From: Anabaena sp051781005
GTDB taxonomy: Bacteria > Cyanobacteriota > Cyanobacteriia > Cyanobacteriales > Nostocaceae
DNA length: 64,000 nt
Assembly (NCBI RefSeq): GCF_051781005.1
Contig: NZ_JBPWOA010000006.1
Location: 1 to 64,000 of the forward strand
Reading direction: 5' to 3'
Position numbers and translations under genes: made by a program
Notes under the pieces: model-generated
What the model saw: the letters and a program-made list of their open reading frames with translations, nothing else
Databases searched by the model: none
Told to the model about the DNA's origin: nothing
Shown here: positions 8,526-16,504 of the stretch, in pieces
Layout: every line of letters starts with the position of its first letter
Position numbering within the stretch: the stretch's first letter is position 1

Positions 8526-8633
8526 GGATTGGGGACTGGGGACTGGGGACTGGGAAGATGAATGACCCATAACCCATAACCCATAACCCATAACCCATTA
8601 CCAATCACCAATTACCAATTACCAATCACCAAT
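8523..8633. repeat. Mixed 7-bp tandem repeat tract, ndhG-ndhE spacer
   Basis: Three kinds of heptamer follow each other: GGGGACT (three copies), ACCCATA (about five copies, 8565-8600) and ACCAATT/ACCAATC (about six copies). They fill the whole spacer from the ndhG stop to the ndhE start, so the ndhE ribosome site must lie within repeat DNA. No purine-rich Shine-Dalgarno is visible before the ndhE ATG. Confidence 0.85.
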
Positions 8634-8634
8634 C

Positions 8635-8940
8635 ATGCAACTTCAGTACTTTTTATTACTAGCAGCAGCTTTATTTTGCATTGGCATCTATGGCTTAATT
8701 ACTAGCCGTAACGCGGTGCGGGTGCTGATGTCAATAGAGTTGTTGCTGAATGCTGTTAATTTGAATTTAATGGCATTTTCCAACTTTCTCGACTCAACAT
8801 TAATTAAAGGTCAGGTTTTCACAGTTTTTGTGATTACCGTGGCAGCTGCTGAAGCGGCGGTTGGTTTAGCGATCGTGCTGGCCATTTATCGCAACCGTGA
8901 TACCGTCGATATGGAGCAGTTTAATCTCCTGAAGTGGTAA
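8635..8940 (+). CDS. ndhE: NDH-1 subunit 4L (NdhE)
   Basis: A 101-aa NuoK/ND4L-type subunit with three membrane helices. MSIELLLNAVNLNLMAFS carries the conserved Glu in the second helix, and VITVAAAEAAVGLAIVLAIY carries the conserved Glu of the third; these buried acids are part of the proton path in complex I. Its length is exactly that of the family. It is last of the four ndh genes and is followed after 6 bp by the NAD kinase gene, indicating one transcript. Confidence 0.97.
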   Translation: MQLQYFLLLAAALFCIGIYGLITSRNAVRVLMSIELLLNAVNLNLMAFSNFLDSTLIKGQVFTVFVITVAAAEAAVGLAIVLAIYRNRDTVDMEQFNLLKW

Positions 8941-8946
8941 CAGTGC

Positions 8947-9867
8947 GTGCAACTCAAGCAGGTAATCATTGCTTATAAAGCGCGAGACTCCCAGAGTAAA
9001 CGCTGGGCAGAACTCTGTGCTAAACAACTAGAGGAACGTCAGTGCCAAGTATTGGTAGGGCCTAGCGGACCAAAAGATAACCCCTATCCGGTATTCTTAG
9101 CATCCGCCACTCAACCAATAGACCTAGCTTTAGTACTTGGTGGTGACGGTACTGTTTTAACAAGTGCTAGACATTTAGCCCCAGCTGGCATCCCCATTCT
9201 GGGAGTGAATGTCGGAGGTCATTTGGGGTTTTTAACTGAGTCTGTGGAAGAATTTCAAGAACCAGAACGAGTGTGGGATCGTCTGTTTGAGGATCGCTAT
9301 GCTATCCAGCGGCGGATGATGTTGCAAGCGGCAGTATATGAAGGTCATCGGACAAATTTAGAACCAGTGACTGAACATTACCTGGCTTTGAACGAGTTTT
9401 GTGTAAAACCTGCTTCTGCTGACAGAATGATCACTTCTATTCTGGAAATGGAAATTGACGGGGAGGTTGTTGATCAATATGTAGGAGATGGGTTAATTGT
9501 TTCTACTCCCACTGGTTCTACTGGTTACACAGTTTCTGCCAGTGGACCGATCATGCATGATGGGATGGAGGCAATTACGATCACACCCATTTGTCCAATG
9601 AGTCTTTCTAGTCGTCCCCTAATTTTACCGCCTGGTTCTGTGGTCAGTATTTGGCCGTTGGGGGATTACGATTTAAGTACTAAATTGTGGATGGATGGAG
9701 TGTTATCTACTTCAATTTGGCCAGGCCATCGTGTTGATGTGCGGATGGCTGATTGTCTAGCTAAATTTATTGTTTTACGGGATAATAATTCATATTATCA
9801 GACGCTGCGGGAAAAGTTACTTTGGGCAGGTACTAGAGTTCGCTACAACAATAATCACCGCAATTGA
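8947..9867 (+). CDS. nadK: NAD kinase
   Basis: A 306-aa ATP-NAD kinase making NADP+ from NAD+ in the cytoplasm. The signature GGDGT is at residues 65-69 in LVLGGDGTVLTSARH, followed by NVGGHLGFLTE and the second conserved block DGLIVSTPTGSTGYTVSASG, which binds NAD. The start is GTG at 8947, 6 bp after ndhE. An upstream ATG in frame is not available. Linkage to ndh genes ties NADP supply to the machinery that re-oxidises ferredoxin/NADPH. A strong terminator at 9920 closes the operon. Confidence 0.93.
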   Translation: MQLKQVIIAYKARDSQSKRWAELCAKQLEERQCQVLVGPSGPKDNPYPVFLASATQPIDLALVLGGDGTVLTSARHLAPAGIPILGVNVGGHLGFLTESVEEFQEPERVWDRLFEDRYAIQRRMMLQAAVYEGHRTNLEPVTEHYLALNEFCVKPASADRMITSILEMEIDGEVVDQYVGDGLIVSTPTGSTGYTVSASGPIMHDGMEAITITPICPMSLSSRPLILPPGSVVSIWPLGDYDLSTKLWMDGVLSTSIWPGHRVDVRMADCLAKFIVLRDNNSYYQTLREKLLWAGTRVRYNNNHRN

Positions 9868-9919
9868 TTGCAATGTTTTTCCCCAAGAATTTTATCGCAG
9901 TTTACTGGTAAATTATTCT

Positions 9920-9948
9920 AGCCCTTGGATGCATTCAGGGGCTTTTTG
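9920..9948 (+). terminator. Rho-independent terminator of ndh-nadK operon
   Basis: AGCCCTTGGATG and CATTCAGGGGCT pair along their full length, with two G-T wobbles, and are followed by TTTTT at 9943-9947. It lies 53 bp after the nadK stop, the expected place. Confidence 0.8.
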
Positions 9949-10408
9949 AGATTATCGTGACTTTCTGAACATAATTACTATTGACAGAAAATTTAAATTG
10001 TGAATTAGATAAATGTGTATCTTATTGCCAGATTTTATTTATAAAAATGTCCATAATAAAAGAAATCTATCTCTCATCATCTAGGACTTACTCACAGGAA
10101 ACGAAAAGTCAACCACGTATCTCTAAAGTGTTCACATAATGTGCCGTAGGCATAAGCTCGACTAACGCATAGCATCCCGCAGGAATAGACGTAAAGGACA
10201 CGAACAAAAGAGGGGTTTAGTAATTTATTAGTTTTTCAAAATATTCGCCATATTTTGTTAGTAATAAAATCTTCAAACCTTTATCAAATCTGGATTTCAA
10301 AATTAGGGAATTATTTTTTTGATTCCCAGTTTGATGGAATAGGGTTATTGAGTATGCTCTAAATTCTAGTGGAATATTCCGCAAATATAAGTAGGAAAAC
10401 AGATGTAA
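9949..10408. other. Gene-free spacer with degenerate interspersed repeat
   Basis: No gene supported. Around 10140-10190 GTGCCGTAGGCAT followed by ACGCATAGCATCCCGCAGG resembles decayed copies of the GC-rich interspersed repeats common in Nostoc genomes. The promoter of the acyltransferase gene must lie here but is not recognisable. Confidence 0.4.
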
Positions 10409-11206
10409 ATGTATTACCATCACATCAATTCTCTATTGCATCCTCCTGAGTTTCCCGTTTTGCAAAATGAAAAGTATATCCTACGACTTGCTTCAACTGA
10501 AGAAGAATTAGAATCTATTTTCCGCTTACGTTTTGAGGTTTTTAATCTAGAACTAGGTTTGGGATTTTCTGGTTCTAACACTACCCAAATGGATCAAGAT
10601 AAGTTTGATCAGGTTTGTCATCATTTGATACTTATTGCTAAACATACTGGTAAAACAATTGGTACATATCGAATGCAAACCTATACAATGGCTGGTAAAG
10701 GGTTAGGTTTCGATTCTGCTGACATATTTAATCTCCATAAAATTCCTGATTTTATGCTTCAGGAATCTGTAGAAGTTGGACGTGCTTGTATAGCTAAAGA
10801 ATACCGCAATAGTCATACACTGTTATTACTTTGGGAAGGACTAGCCAATTATCTGCTTGGGAGTGGAAAGCAATATTTTTTTGGCTGTGCATCATTGCTA
10901 ACACAATGTCCTAGACAAGCGACTTGTGCTTATAATTATTTTCAGCATAATGATTGGATGCATCCAAGTATCCTGGTTCACCCTAATTCAGAATACTCTA
11001 TAGAAATGACTCCACACTGTCCAGATATATATAATGTAGAAATTCCAAAAATTTTACAAGCATATTTGAGTATTGGCGCTAAAATATGCAGCCTACCTGC
11101 TATTGATAAGCAGTTTAAAACTATTGATTTTTTAATAATATCTAATATTGCAGATTTTGCCAGATGCTGTTACTCAAATGAAGTCAAATTAGAGTCTGAA
11201 CATTAA
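10409..11206 (+). CDS. OlsB-like GNAT N-acyltransferase
   Basis: A 265-aa protein resembling the ornithine N-acyltransferase (OlsB, hemolysin-like, PF13444-type) and autoinducer-synthase branches of the GNAT fold. Recognisable blocks are IFRLRFEVFNLELGLG, DQDKFDQVCHHLILIA, GKTIGTYRMQ, VEVGRACIAKEYRN and YFFGCASL, in the order seen in OlsB proteins. Such enzymes transfer a 3-hydroxyacyl chain to an amine, for example to make lyso-ornithine lipid; the actual acceptor here is unknown. No OlsA-type O-acyltransferase lies beside it, so ornithine lipid is only one option. The C-terminal third is less conserved. Confidence 0.75.
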   Translation: MYYHHINSLLHPPEFPVLQNEKYILRLASTEEELESIFRLRFEVFNLELGLGFSGSNTTQMDQDKFDQVCHHLILIAKHTGKTIGTYRMQTYTMAGKGLGFDSADIFNLHKIPDFMLQESVEVGRACIAKEYRNSHTLLLLWEGLANYLLGSGKQYFFGCASLLTQCPRQATCAYNYFQHNDWMHPSILVHPNSEYSIEMTPHCPDIYNVEIPKILQAYLSIGAKICSLPAIDKQFKTIDFLIISNIADFARCCYSNEVKLESEH

Positions 11207-11299
11207 TAAATATTAAACTAATTCTCATGTTAAATTAATTTTTTTGATGGTTAGAGGCTTTAAATTATCCTTAAAGACAAATTTTAAGGAGGTTCAAGT

Positions 11300-11755
11300 A
11301 TGAAGTTAAAATATTTAGCTATTTTTGGTCTTGTAGCAATTGTAACTGTAGGTTGTACCAAGGAAGTAAGCTCGACTCCCATAAATAATCAGCCTGAGTC
11401 TGTGGCTAATGTCAATGCTTCAGTAGTACAGTCTGAAAGCTTTAAGACTTTAGAACATAAAACTCAAGGGAAAGTGAGTATTGTTACTGAAAATGGCAAC
11501 CGCTACTTAGAATTAGGTAATAATTTCAAAACGGATCATGGCCCCGACTTACTTGTAATTTTGTATCGTGGTGATAAACCGCCAAATTATAATATTAAAA
11601 AGAAAGATTATATAAGTATTGCTTCTTTAAAAAAGACTAGAGGTTCTCAACGTTATGCTCTACCTAAAAATGTGAAATTATCGGATTTTGGTTCTGTAGG
11701 TATTTGGTGTCGCCGCTTTAATGTTAGCTTTGGTTATGCTGGTTTGTCTAAGTAG
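11300..11755 (+). CDS. DM13-domain lipoprotein
   Basis: A 151-aa exported protein. The N-terminus MKLKYLAIFGLVAIVTVGC is a lipoprotein signal peptide with the lipobox ending at C19, so it should be anchored in the membrane. From about residue 45 a DM13 domain follows: GPDLLVILYRGD and YALPKNVKLSDFGSVGIWCR, ending RFNVSFGYAGL. The conserved Cys of DM13 (IWC) is present; this domain has been proposed to act in redox or electron transfer. A strong AAGGAGG ribosome site stands 8 bp before the ATG. A hairpin (AGGAGTG/CACTCCT, 11763-11798) downstream may end the transcript. Confidence 0.85.
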   Translation: MKLKYLAIFGLVAIVTVGCTKEVSSTPINNQPESVANVNASVVQSESFKTLEHKTQGKVSIVTENGNRYLELGNNFKTDHGPDLLVILYRGDKPPNYNIKKKDYISIASLKKTRGSQRYALPKNVKLSDFGSVGIWCRRFNVSFGYAGLSK

Positions 11756-11762
11756 TTACAGT

Positions 11763-11798
11763 AGGAGTGGTGATGGAAATTATGCTGTTTTCACTCCT
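11763..11798 (+). terminator. Possible terminator after DM13 gene
   Basis: Seven-base arms AGGAGTG and CACTCCT enclose 22 nt. It lies just after the stop codon, but the following T-run is poor, so termination efficiency is doubtful. Confidence 0.4.
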
Positions 11799-11885
11799 TA
11801 TCATTATTCTTGAATAAGTAGTTAAAATTTAGCAGTTAAAAGTTTCAAATAAAATTTTCCTGACATCAAATTCAACAGTATTAAA

Positions 11886-13316
11886 GTGAAACAAATCAGC
11901 AGGGTTTGGCAAAAAATTGATATATTTTCCTTACGGTTACGTCTGACTATTGGCATTGCTCTAGTTTCAGCTTTGGGATTAGGAGGACTTGCTAGTTGGA
12001 CAACTTGGAAGATGCAGCAAATTTTAATTAATAGTCATAAATATAAGATTGTCCAAATTGCTGATCGCTTGCCGCAGGATGTGCAACTTTATAGTGAAAT
12101 GTATTCTGTTGAAACTAGTTTGCAAAAAGCAATAAATAACTTAACAACCACTGATACATTTTTATGGATTAAAGGTGCTGATAATAAAATTATAGGTAAA
12201 TCTAGTAATTGGAATCTGCTTCCAGAGATAACATCTGCTGAGTTGATGTCTTTAACTGAGATGTCGGTTCAACCCGAATTAAGAAAAGTTAGTCAACGCT
12301 ATTTTATTTTATGTGGCGGTGCATTACCACTCAAGGGTAAGGCTTTGGGTAATTTATTTTTAGTACAAGATGTAACTCGTGAACAGACAATGTTTATGGC
12401 AATGGTTAGAAGTTTGGCTATTGTGAGTATTTTGGTAATTATAGTTATTTCGATAGCGATTGCATTTTACATTCAGCGGTCTCTACAACCGTTACGCCAG
12501 TTAAATCAAATGACTGCTGTTATATCTCTAGCAGATTTAGGACAAGCTCAATTATATCTTGAATACGCACCGAGTGAGGTCAAAGAATTAACACAAACTT
12601 TCAATATGATGTTAGCTCGTCTTGCCCAATCTTGGGAACAAGAGAGGCAATTTGTTAGTAATGTTTCCCACGAATTACGCACACCATTAACAATTGTTAA
12701 TGGTTATTTACAAAGTGTTTTGCGACGGCAAAATAATTTAACATCAGCACAACAGGAAGCCTTAGAAACTGCTGCAACAGAAACTGAACACACTATCCGT
12801 CTTTTGCAAGATTTACTTGATTTAGCAAGGGCTGATAGTGGTTATTTGCATTTGCGGCGGGAATTGTGTTTACTCAATGACTTGGTAGCAGAAGTTGTGA
12901 GTATGGCAGAAAAATATAGCGATCGCATAATCAAAATTGAGTCAATTAATCAGCTAATTGAGGCGAAAATAGACTATAATCGTTTAAAACAAGTATTACT
13001 AAATTTAATTGATAATGCTGTGAAGTATTCGCCAGCAGAAACACCTATATTTATTAAGTTAAATCTGCAAGGTGAAGAAGCGGCTATTCAAGTTTGTGAC
13101 CAAGGTTATGGCATTCCTTTACAACACCAATCACGAATTTTTGAGCGTTTTTACCGTGTAGATGAAGCTCGTACTTCTTCGACTGGAGGCTGCGGTTTAG
13201 GGTTGTCGATTGTTAAAACTCTTGTAGAGAGTATGGGTGGGAATGTAAGTGTACGATCGCGCCTGGGTGAAGGAAGTACCTTTACAATTACTATACCAGC
13301 CTCATCATCGCAGTAA
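11886..13316 (+). CDS. Membrane sensor histidine kinase
   Basis: A 476-aa two-component sensor. A membrane segment at about residues 18-40 and another at about 165-192 enclose a sensor domain of some 125 residues outside the membrane. A HAMP linker follows (about 193-245), then the dimerisation box FVSNVSHELRTPL with phospho-accepting H262. The ATP-binding domain shows NLIDNAVKYS (N box), DQGYGIP (G1) and TGGCGLGLSIVKTL (G2). The start is GTG at 11886; no better ATG precedes the first membrane segment. The response-regulator gene follows 327 bp later in the same direction. The stimulus is unknown; nearness to arsenic genes is suggestive only. Confidence 0.92.
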   Translation: MKQISRVWQKIDIFSLRLRLTIGIALVSALGLGGLASWTTWKMQQILINSHKYKIVQIADRLPQDVQLYSEMYSVETSLQKAINNLTTTDTFLWIKGADNKIIGKSSNWNLLPEITSAELMSLTEMSVQPELRKVSQRYFILCGGALPLKGKALGNLFLVQDVTREQTMFMAMVRSLAIVSILVIIVISIAIAFYIQRSLQPLRQLNQMTAVISLADLGQAQLYLEYAPSEVKELTQTFNMMLARLAQSWEQERQFVSNVSHELRTPLTIVNGYLQSVLRRQNNLTSAQQEALETAATETEHTIRLLQDLLDLARADSGYLHLRRELCLLNDLVAEVVSMAEKYSDRIIKIESINQLIEAKIDYNRLKQVLLNLIDNAVKYSPAETPIFIKLNLQGEEAAIQVCDQGYGIPLQHQSRIFERFYRVDEARTSSTGGCGLGLSIVKTLVESMGGNVSVRSRLGEGSTFTITIPASSSQ

Positions 13317-13643
13317 AAAAGATGATCACAGAGGATATTTTTGATGATTTACTTTAAACTTCTTAATGATTAAGTGAGTGATTATTACTATATTTATTGA
13401 TTTTAATTTACAGTTTGATATATAAATATAGTGAAGCTGTTGAAGCTGATTGCTAATAGCTGGTTAAACATGAAACTGATACAAGACCTGTAGGTAATTG
13501 CGGATTTACTATTGTTACTTATTCAGCTTTATACTAAGCTAAATTATATCTATGAGATGTCTAGTTATTGAGTATTTAATATATTCTCAATAGTTATCAT
13601 TCTGTGTATAATTACCATCCCTGCTGAAATCCTGAATATTATT
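13317..13643. other. Spacer between kinase and regulator genes
   Basis: AT-rich and without a recognisable gene, repeat or terminator. Its length suggests the regulator gene may have its own promoter. Confidence 0.4.
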
Positions 13644-14318
13644 ATGACACACATCTTACTGGTTGAAGATGAAGTCAAATTAGCTCGATTTATAGAGTTA
13701 GAATTGAGTTATGAAGGCTATCAAGTTAGTGTAGCCTATGATGGACTTACCGCACTGACCGCAGCAAGAGAGTTAAATCTAGATTTAATAATCTTAGACT
13801 GGATGCTACCTGGTGTAACGGGGTTAGAAATTTGTCGTCGCTTACGGAGTACGGGTGATAAAGTACCGATAATTTTATTAACCGCTAAAGATGAAGTGAG
13901 CGATCGCGTTGCTGGTTTAGATGCTGGTGCTGATGATTACGTAGTCAAACCATTCAGTGTCGAAGAATTATTAGCCAGAGTCCGCGCCCACCTGAGACGA
14001 AACCGGGAAACGGATACCGCAGATATCTTAGCATTTGATGACCTGAGTTTAAATCGCCGCACGCGGGAAGTCTATCGAGGAAAGCGATTAGTAGAGTTAA
14101 CTGCGAAGGAATTTGATTTGCTAGACTATCTACTCGCCCATCCGCGCCAGGTAATTACGCGCGATCGCATTTTAGAAGAAGTCTGGGGTTATGACTTCAT
14201 GGGTGATTCCAACATAATTGAAGTTTATATTCGCTACTTACGCTTGAAACTGGAAGCCAACAATGAAAAGCGTCTCGTTCAAACTGTGCGTGGTGTCGGC
14301 TATGTATTGCGCGAATAA
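13644..14318 (+). CDS. OmpR/PhoB-type response regulator
   Basis: A 224-aa two-domain transcription factor. The receiver domain (1-118) has the acidic pair E8/D9, the phosphorylation site D52 in LIILDWMLPG, the Thr in LLTAKDE and the Lys in YVVKPFSVEELL. The C-terminal winged-helix domain (about 128-224) has the usual LTAKEFDLLDYLLAHP and SNIIEVYIRYLRLKLE and ends in VQTVRGVGYVLRE. It is the likely partner of the kinase upstream. The next gene, arsM, starts 94 bp downstream on the same strand and could be a target or be co-transcribed. Confidence 0.93.
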   Translation: MTHILLVEDEVKLARFIELELSYEGYQVSVAYDGLTALTAARELNLDLIILDWMLPGVTGLEICRRLRSTGDKVPIILLTAKDEVSDRVAGLDAGADDYVVKPFSVEELLARVRAHLRRNRETDTADILAFDDLSLNRRTREVYRGKRLVELTAKEFDLLDYLLAHPRQVITRDRILEEVWGYDFMGDSNIIEVYIRYLRLKLEANNEKRLVQTVRGVGYVLRE

Positions 14319-14412
14319 ATTAATGAACTCTCAGCGAAAACTCATTAAATTCCCACTCCAATATATTAATATCCACAATTGATATATACAAAGTTAATTC
14401 CATACAGCAACA

Positions 14413-15381
14413 ATGACTTATTTAGAAACCGCAGCACAATTTTACAGCGAAGTTGCTCAAACACCAGAAGTAGGACTGTGTTGTGTTCAAAGCACACCCC
14501 TGCAATTACCAGGATTGAAAATTCCTTTACCAATGCAGGAAATGAATTATGGTTGTGGTACAACAGTTCACCCCACCGAACTCGCAAATCAACCCACAGT
14601 CCTTTATGTTGGTGTTGGTGGTGGTTTAGAAGCATTACAATTTGCTTACTTTTCCCGTCGTCCTGGTGCCGTCATTGCTGTTGAACCAGTAGCAGCCATG
14701 CGCGAAGCTGCCACACGTAACTTAGAACTGGCTGCTCAACAAAATCCTTGGTTTGATACCAGTTTTATCGAAATTCGCCCCGGAGATGCTTTTAATTTAC
14801 CAGTTGATGATGCTGCTGTGAATGTATTAGCACAGAATTGTCTTTTCAACATTTTTGAACCAGCAGATTTAACCCGTGCTTTAAAAGAAGCTTATCGGGT
14901 ATTAAAACCCGGTGGAAGATTGCAAATGAGTGACCCCATTGCTACCAGTCCCATTCCCACCCATTTACAACAAGATGAACGATTACGTGCCATTTGTTTA
15001 TCAGGCGCACTCACATATCAAGAGTATACCCAACTAATTATAAATGCTGGTTTTGGGCAAATAGAAATTCGCGCCCGTCGTCCTTATAGATTATTAGATA
15101 AGCAAACTTATCAACTAGAAGAAAATCTTTTGTTAGAAAGCCTCGATTCTGTCTCTTTTAAAGTTGATATTTCTGAAGATGGTGCTTGTATATTCACCGG
15201 CAAAACCGCAATTTATGCAGGGAAAGAAGCATTTTTTGATGATCAAGCAGGTCATATTTTACAACGTGGCATTCCTGCGGCAGTCTGTGATAAAACAGCC
15301 GCTAAACTCGGAGCTTTAAAGCCAGCAGAAATCATGGTAACAGATTCCACTTGGCACTATGATGGCGGAGGTTGCTGTTAG
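14413..15381 (+). CDS. arsM: Arsenite S-adenosylmethionine methyltransferase ArsM
   Basis: A 322-aa class I methyltransferase of the cyanobacterial ArsM type. It binds trivalent arsenic through cysteines and methylates it with SAM to mono- and dimethyl species. The SAM site is VLYVGVGGGLEALQF; the downstream block is VLAQNCLFNIFEPADL, then EAYRVLKPGGRLQMSDP. Candidate arsenic-binding cysteines are C23/C24 (GLCCVQS), C48 (NYGCGTT) and the one in LAQNC. A Cys pair closes the protein (GGGCC). In cyanobacteria ArsM works with ArsS to make arsenosugars, and arsS lies 1.1 kb downstream on the same strand. Confidence 0.88.
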   Translation: MTYLETAAQFYSEVAQTPEVGLCCVQSTPLQLPGLKIPLPMQEMNYGCGTTVHPTELANQPTVLYVGVGGGLEALQFAYFSRRPGAVIAVEPVAAMREAATRNLELAAQQNPWFDTSFIEIRPGDAFNLPVDDAAVNVLAQNCLFNIFEPADLTRALKEAYRVLKPGGRLQMSDPIATSPIPTHLQQDERLRAICLSGALTYQEYTQLIINAGFGQIEIRARRPYRLLDKQTYQLEENLLLESLDSVSFKVDISEDGACIFTGKTAIYAGKEAFFDDQAGHILQRGIPAAVCDKTAAKLGALKPAEIMVTDSTWHYDGGGCC

Positions 15382-15503
15382 ATTTTAGTTTTGAATTAAT
15401 TCTGGGGGTTTAAGTAAAGAACAACTAACTAGCAACAAGTTTTGTAGCAGGGTACTGCTTAGAAAATCTTTGTTACAAAACTTAATCACGAATTATATTA
15501 TTA

Positions 15504-16466
15504 ATGATTGTTTTAATCAGTCTGTTTTTGGCTACACTATTTTTAGCTTACTCTAATGGAGCAAATGACAACTTCAAAGGTGTAGCCACATTATTTGGTA
15601 GTCAAACTACCAGTTACAAAATAGCAATTTGGTGGGCAACTTTGACGACTTTTGCCGGTGCAGTTGCTTCGACTTTTATGGCAGATCAACTCATTAAAAA
15701 CTTTTCTGGTAAAGGACTAGTACCCGATGCGATCGCCAATACACCGGAATTTCGTATAGCGGTAGCAGTTGGTGCTGCTTTGACTGTCATCATCGCTACC
15801 CTAACTGGATTTCCGATTTCTACCACTCACGGCTTAACAGGAGCGCTGGTTGGTGCTGGATTAATCGCTTACGGTTTCCAAGTTAATGTTTCAGCTTTGG
15901 GAAAATCATTTGTTTTACCCCTCTTGTTCAGTCCACTTATTGCTATACCTTTAGGCGCTGTAATTTACAAATTATACGATTACATTAGCCTTAGCTTAAA
16001 CCTAGAAAACAAGCATAAAATTATTGACATTAGTCATTTTATTAGTGCTGGTATAGTAAGCTTTGCCAGAGGATTGAATGACACTCCCAAGATTGTTTCA
16101 CTCATTCTGATTATTAAAGCATTTTCCATTCAAGGAGGAATGATAGCTATAGCCATAGCAATGTCTTTAGGCGGTTTATTAAACGCCAAAAAAGTTGCCG
16201 AAACAATGAGTAAAAAAATTACTTTGCTTAATCATACCCAGGGTTTATCCGCCAATATTGTCACAGGATTTCTTGTTATTAGCGCTAGTAATTTTGGACT
16301 GCCAGTGTCTACAACTCATGTTTCAGTCGGGTCAATTTTTGGAGTGGGATTGATTAATAAAAATGCCAATTTTGGTATTTTCTACCAGATTCTACTATCT
16401 TGGGTATTAACTTTACCTACTGCGGCTATTATTAGTGGCATAACCTATAAATTGCTGCAACAATAA
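15504..16466 (+). CDS. PiT-family inorganic phosphate permease
   Basis: A 320-aa integral membrane protein with about nine to ten membrane segments and the internal duplication typical of PiT carriers. The first copy has AYSNGANDNFKG and GFPISTTHGLTGALVG; the second has FARGLNDTPKI and LPVSTTHVSVGSIFG. PiT proteins take up phosphate with H+ or Na+ and usually carry arsenate as well. Set between arsM and arsS (gaps 122 and 38 bp) it is probably part of the same arsenic unit, either importing or exporting an arsenic or phosphate species; direction cannot be read from sequence. Confidence 0.88.
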   Translation: MIVLISLFLATLFLAYSNGANDNFKGVATLFGSQTTSYKIAIWWATLTTFAGAVASTFMADQLIKNFSGKGLVPDAIANTPEFRIAVAVGAALTVIIATLTGFPISTTHGLTGALVGAGLIAYGFQVNVSALGKSFVLPLLFSPLIAIPLGAVIYKLYDYISLSLNLENKHKIIDISHFISAGIVSFARGLNDTPKIVSLILIIKAFSIQGGMIAIAIAMSLGGLLNAKKVAETMSKKITLLNHTQGLSANIVTGFLVISASNFGLPVSTTHVSVGSIFGVGLINKNANFGIFYQILLSWVLTLPTAAIISGITYKLLQQ

Positions 16467-16504
16467 ATAAGAAAAATTTTGTCATGTTTCGGGATTATTA
16501 AGCA

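Noticed and set aside
10217..10423. Minus-strand 68-codon frame overlapping the acyltransferase start
   Set aside because: Low-complexity AT-rich translation, no ribosome site, overlaps the start of a supported gene.
14360..14395. ArsR/SmtB-type operator before arsM
   Set aside because: TATATTAATATC and GATATATA form only a weak, AT-driven symmetry; not enough to call an operator.
14366..14635. Minus-strand 89-codon frame over the start of arsM
   Set aside because: Antisense shadow of arsM; His-rich translation without family features.
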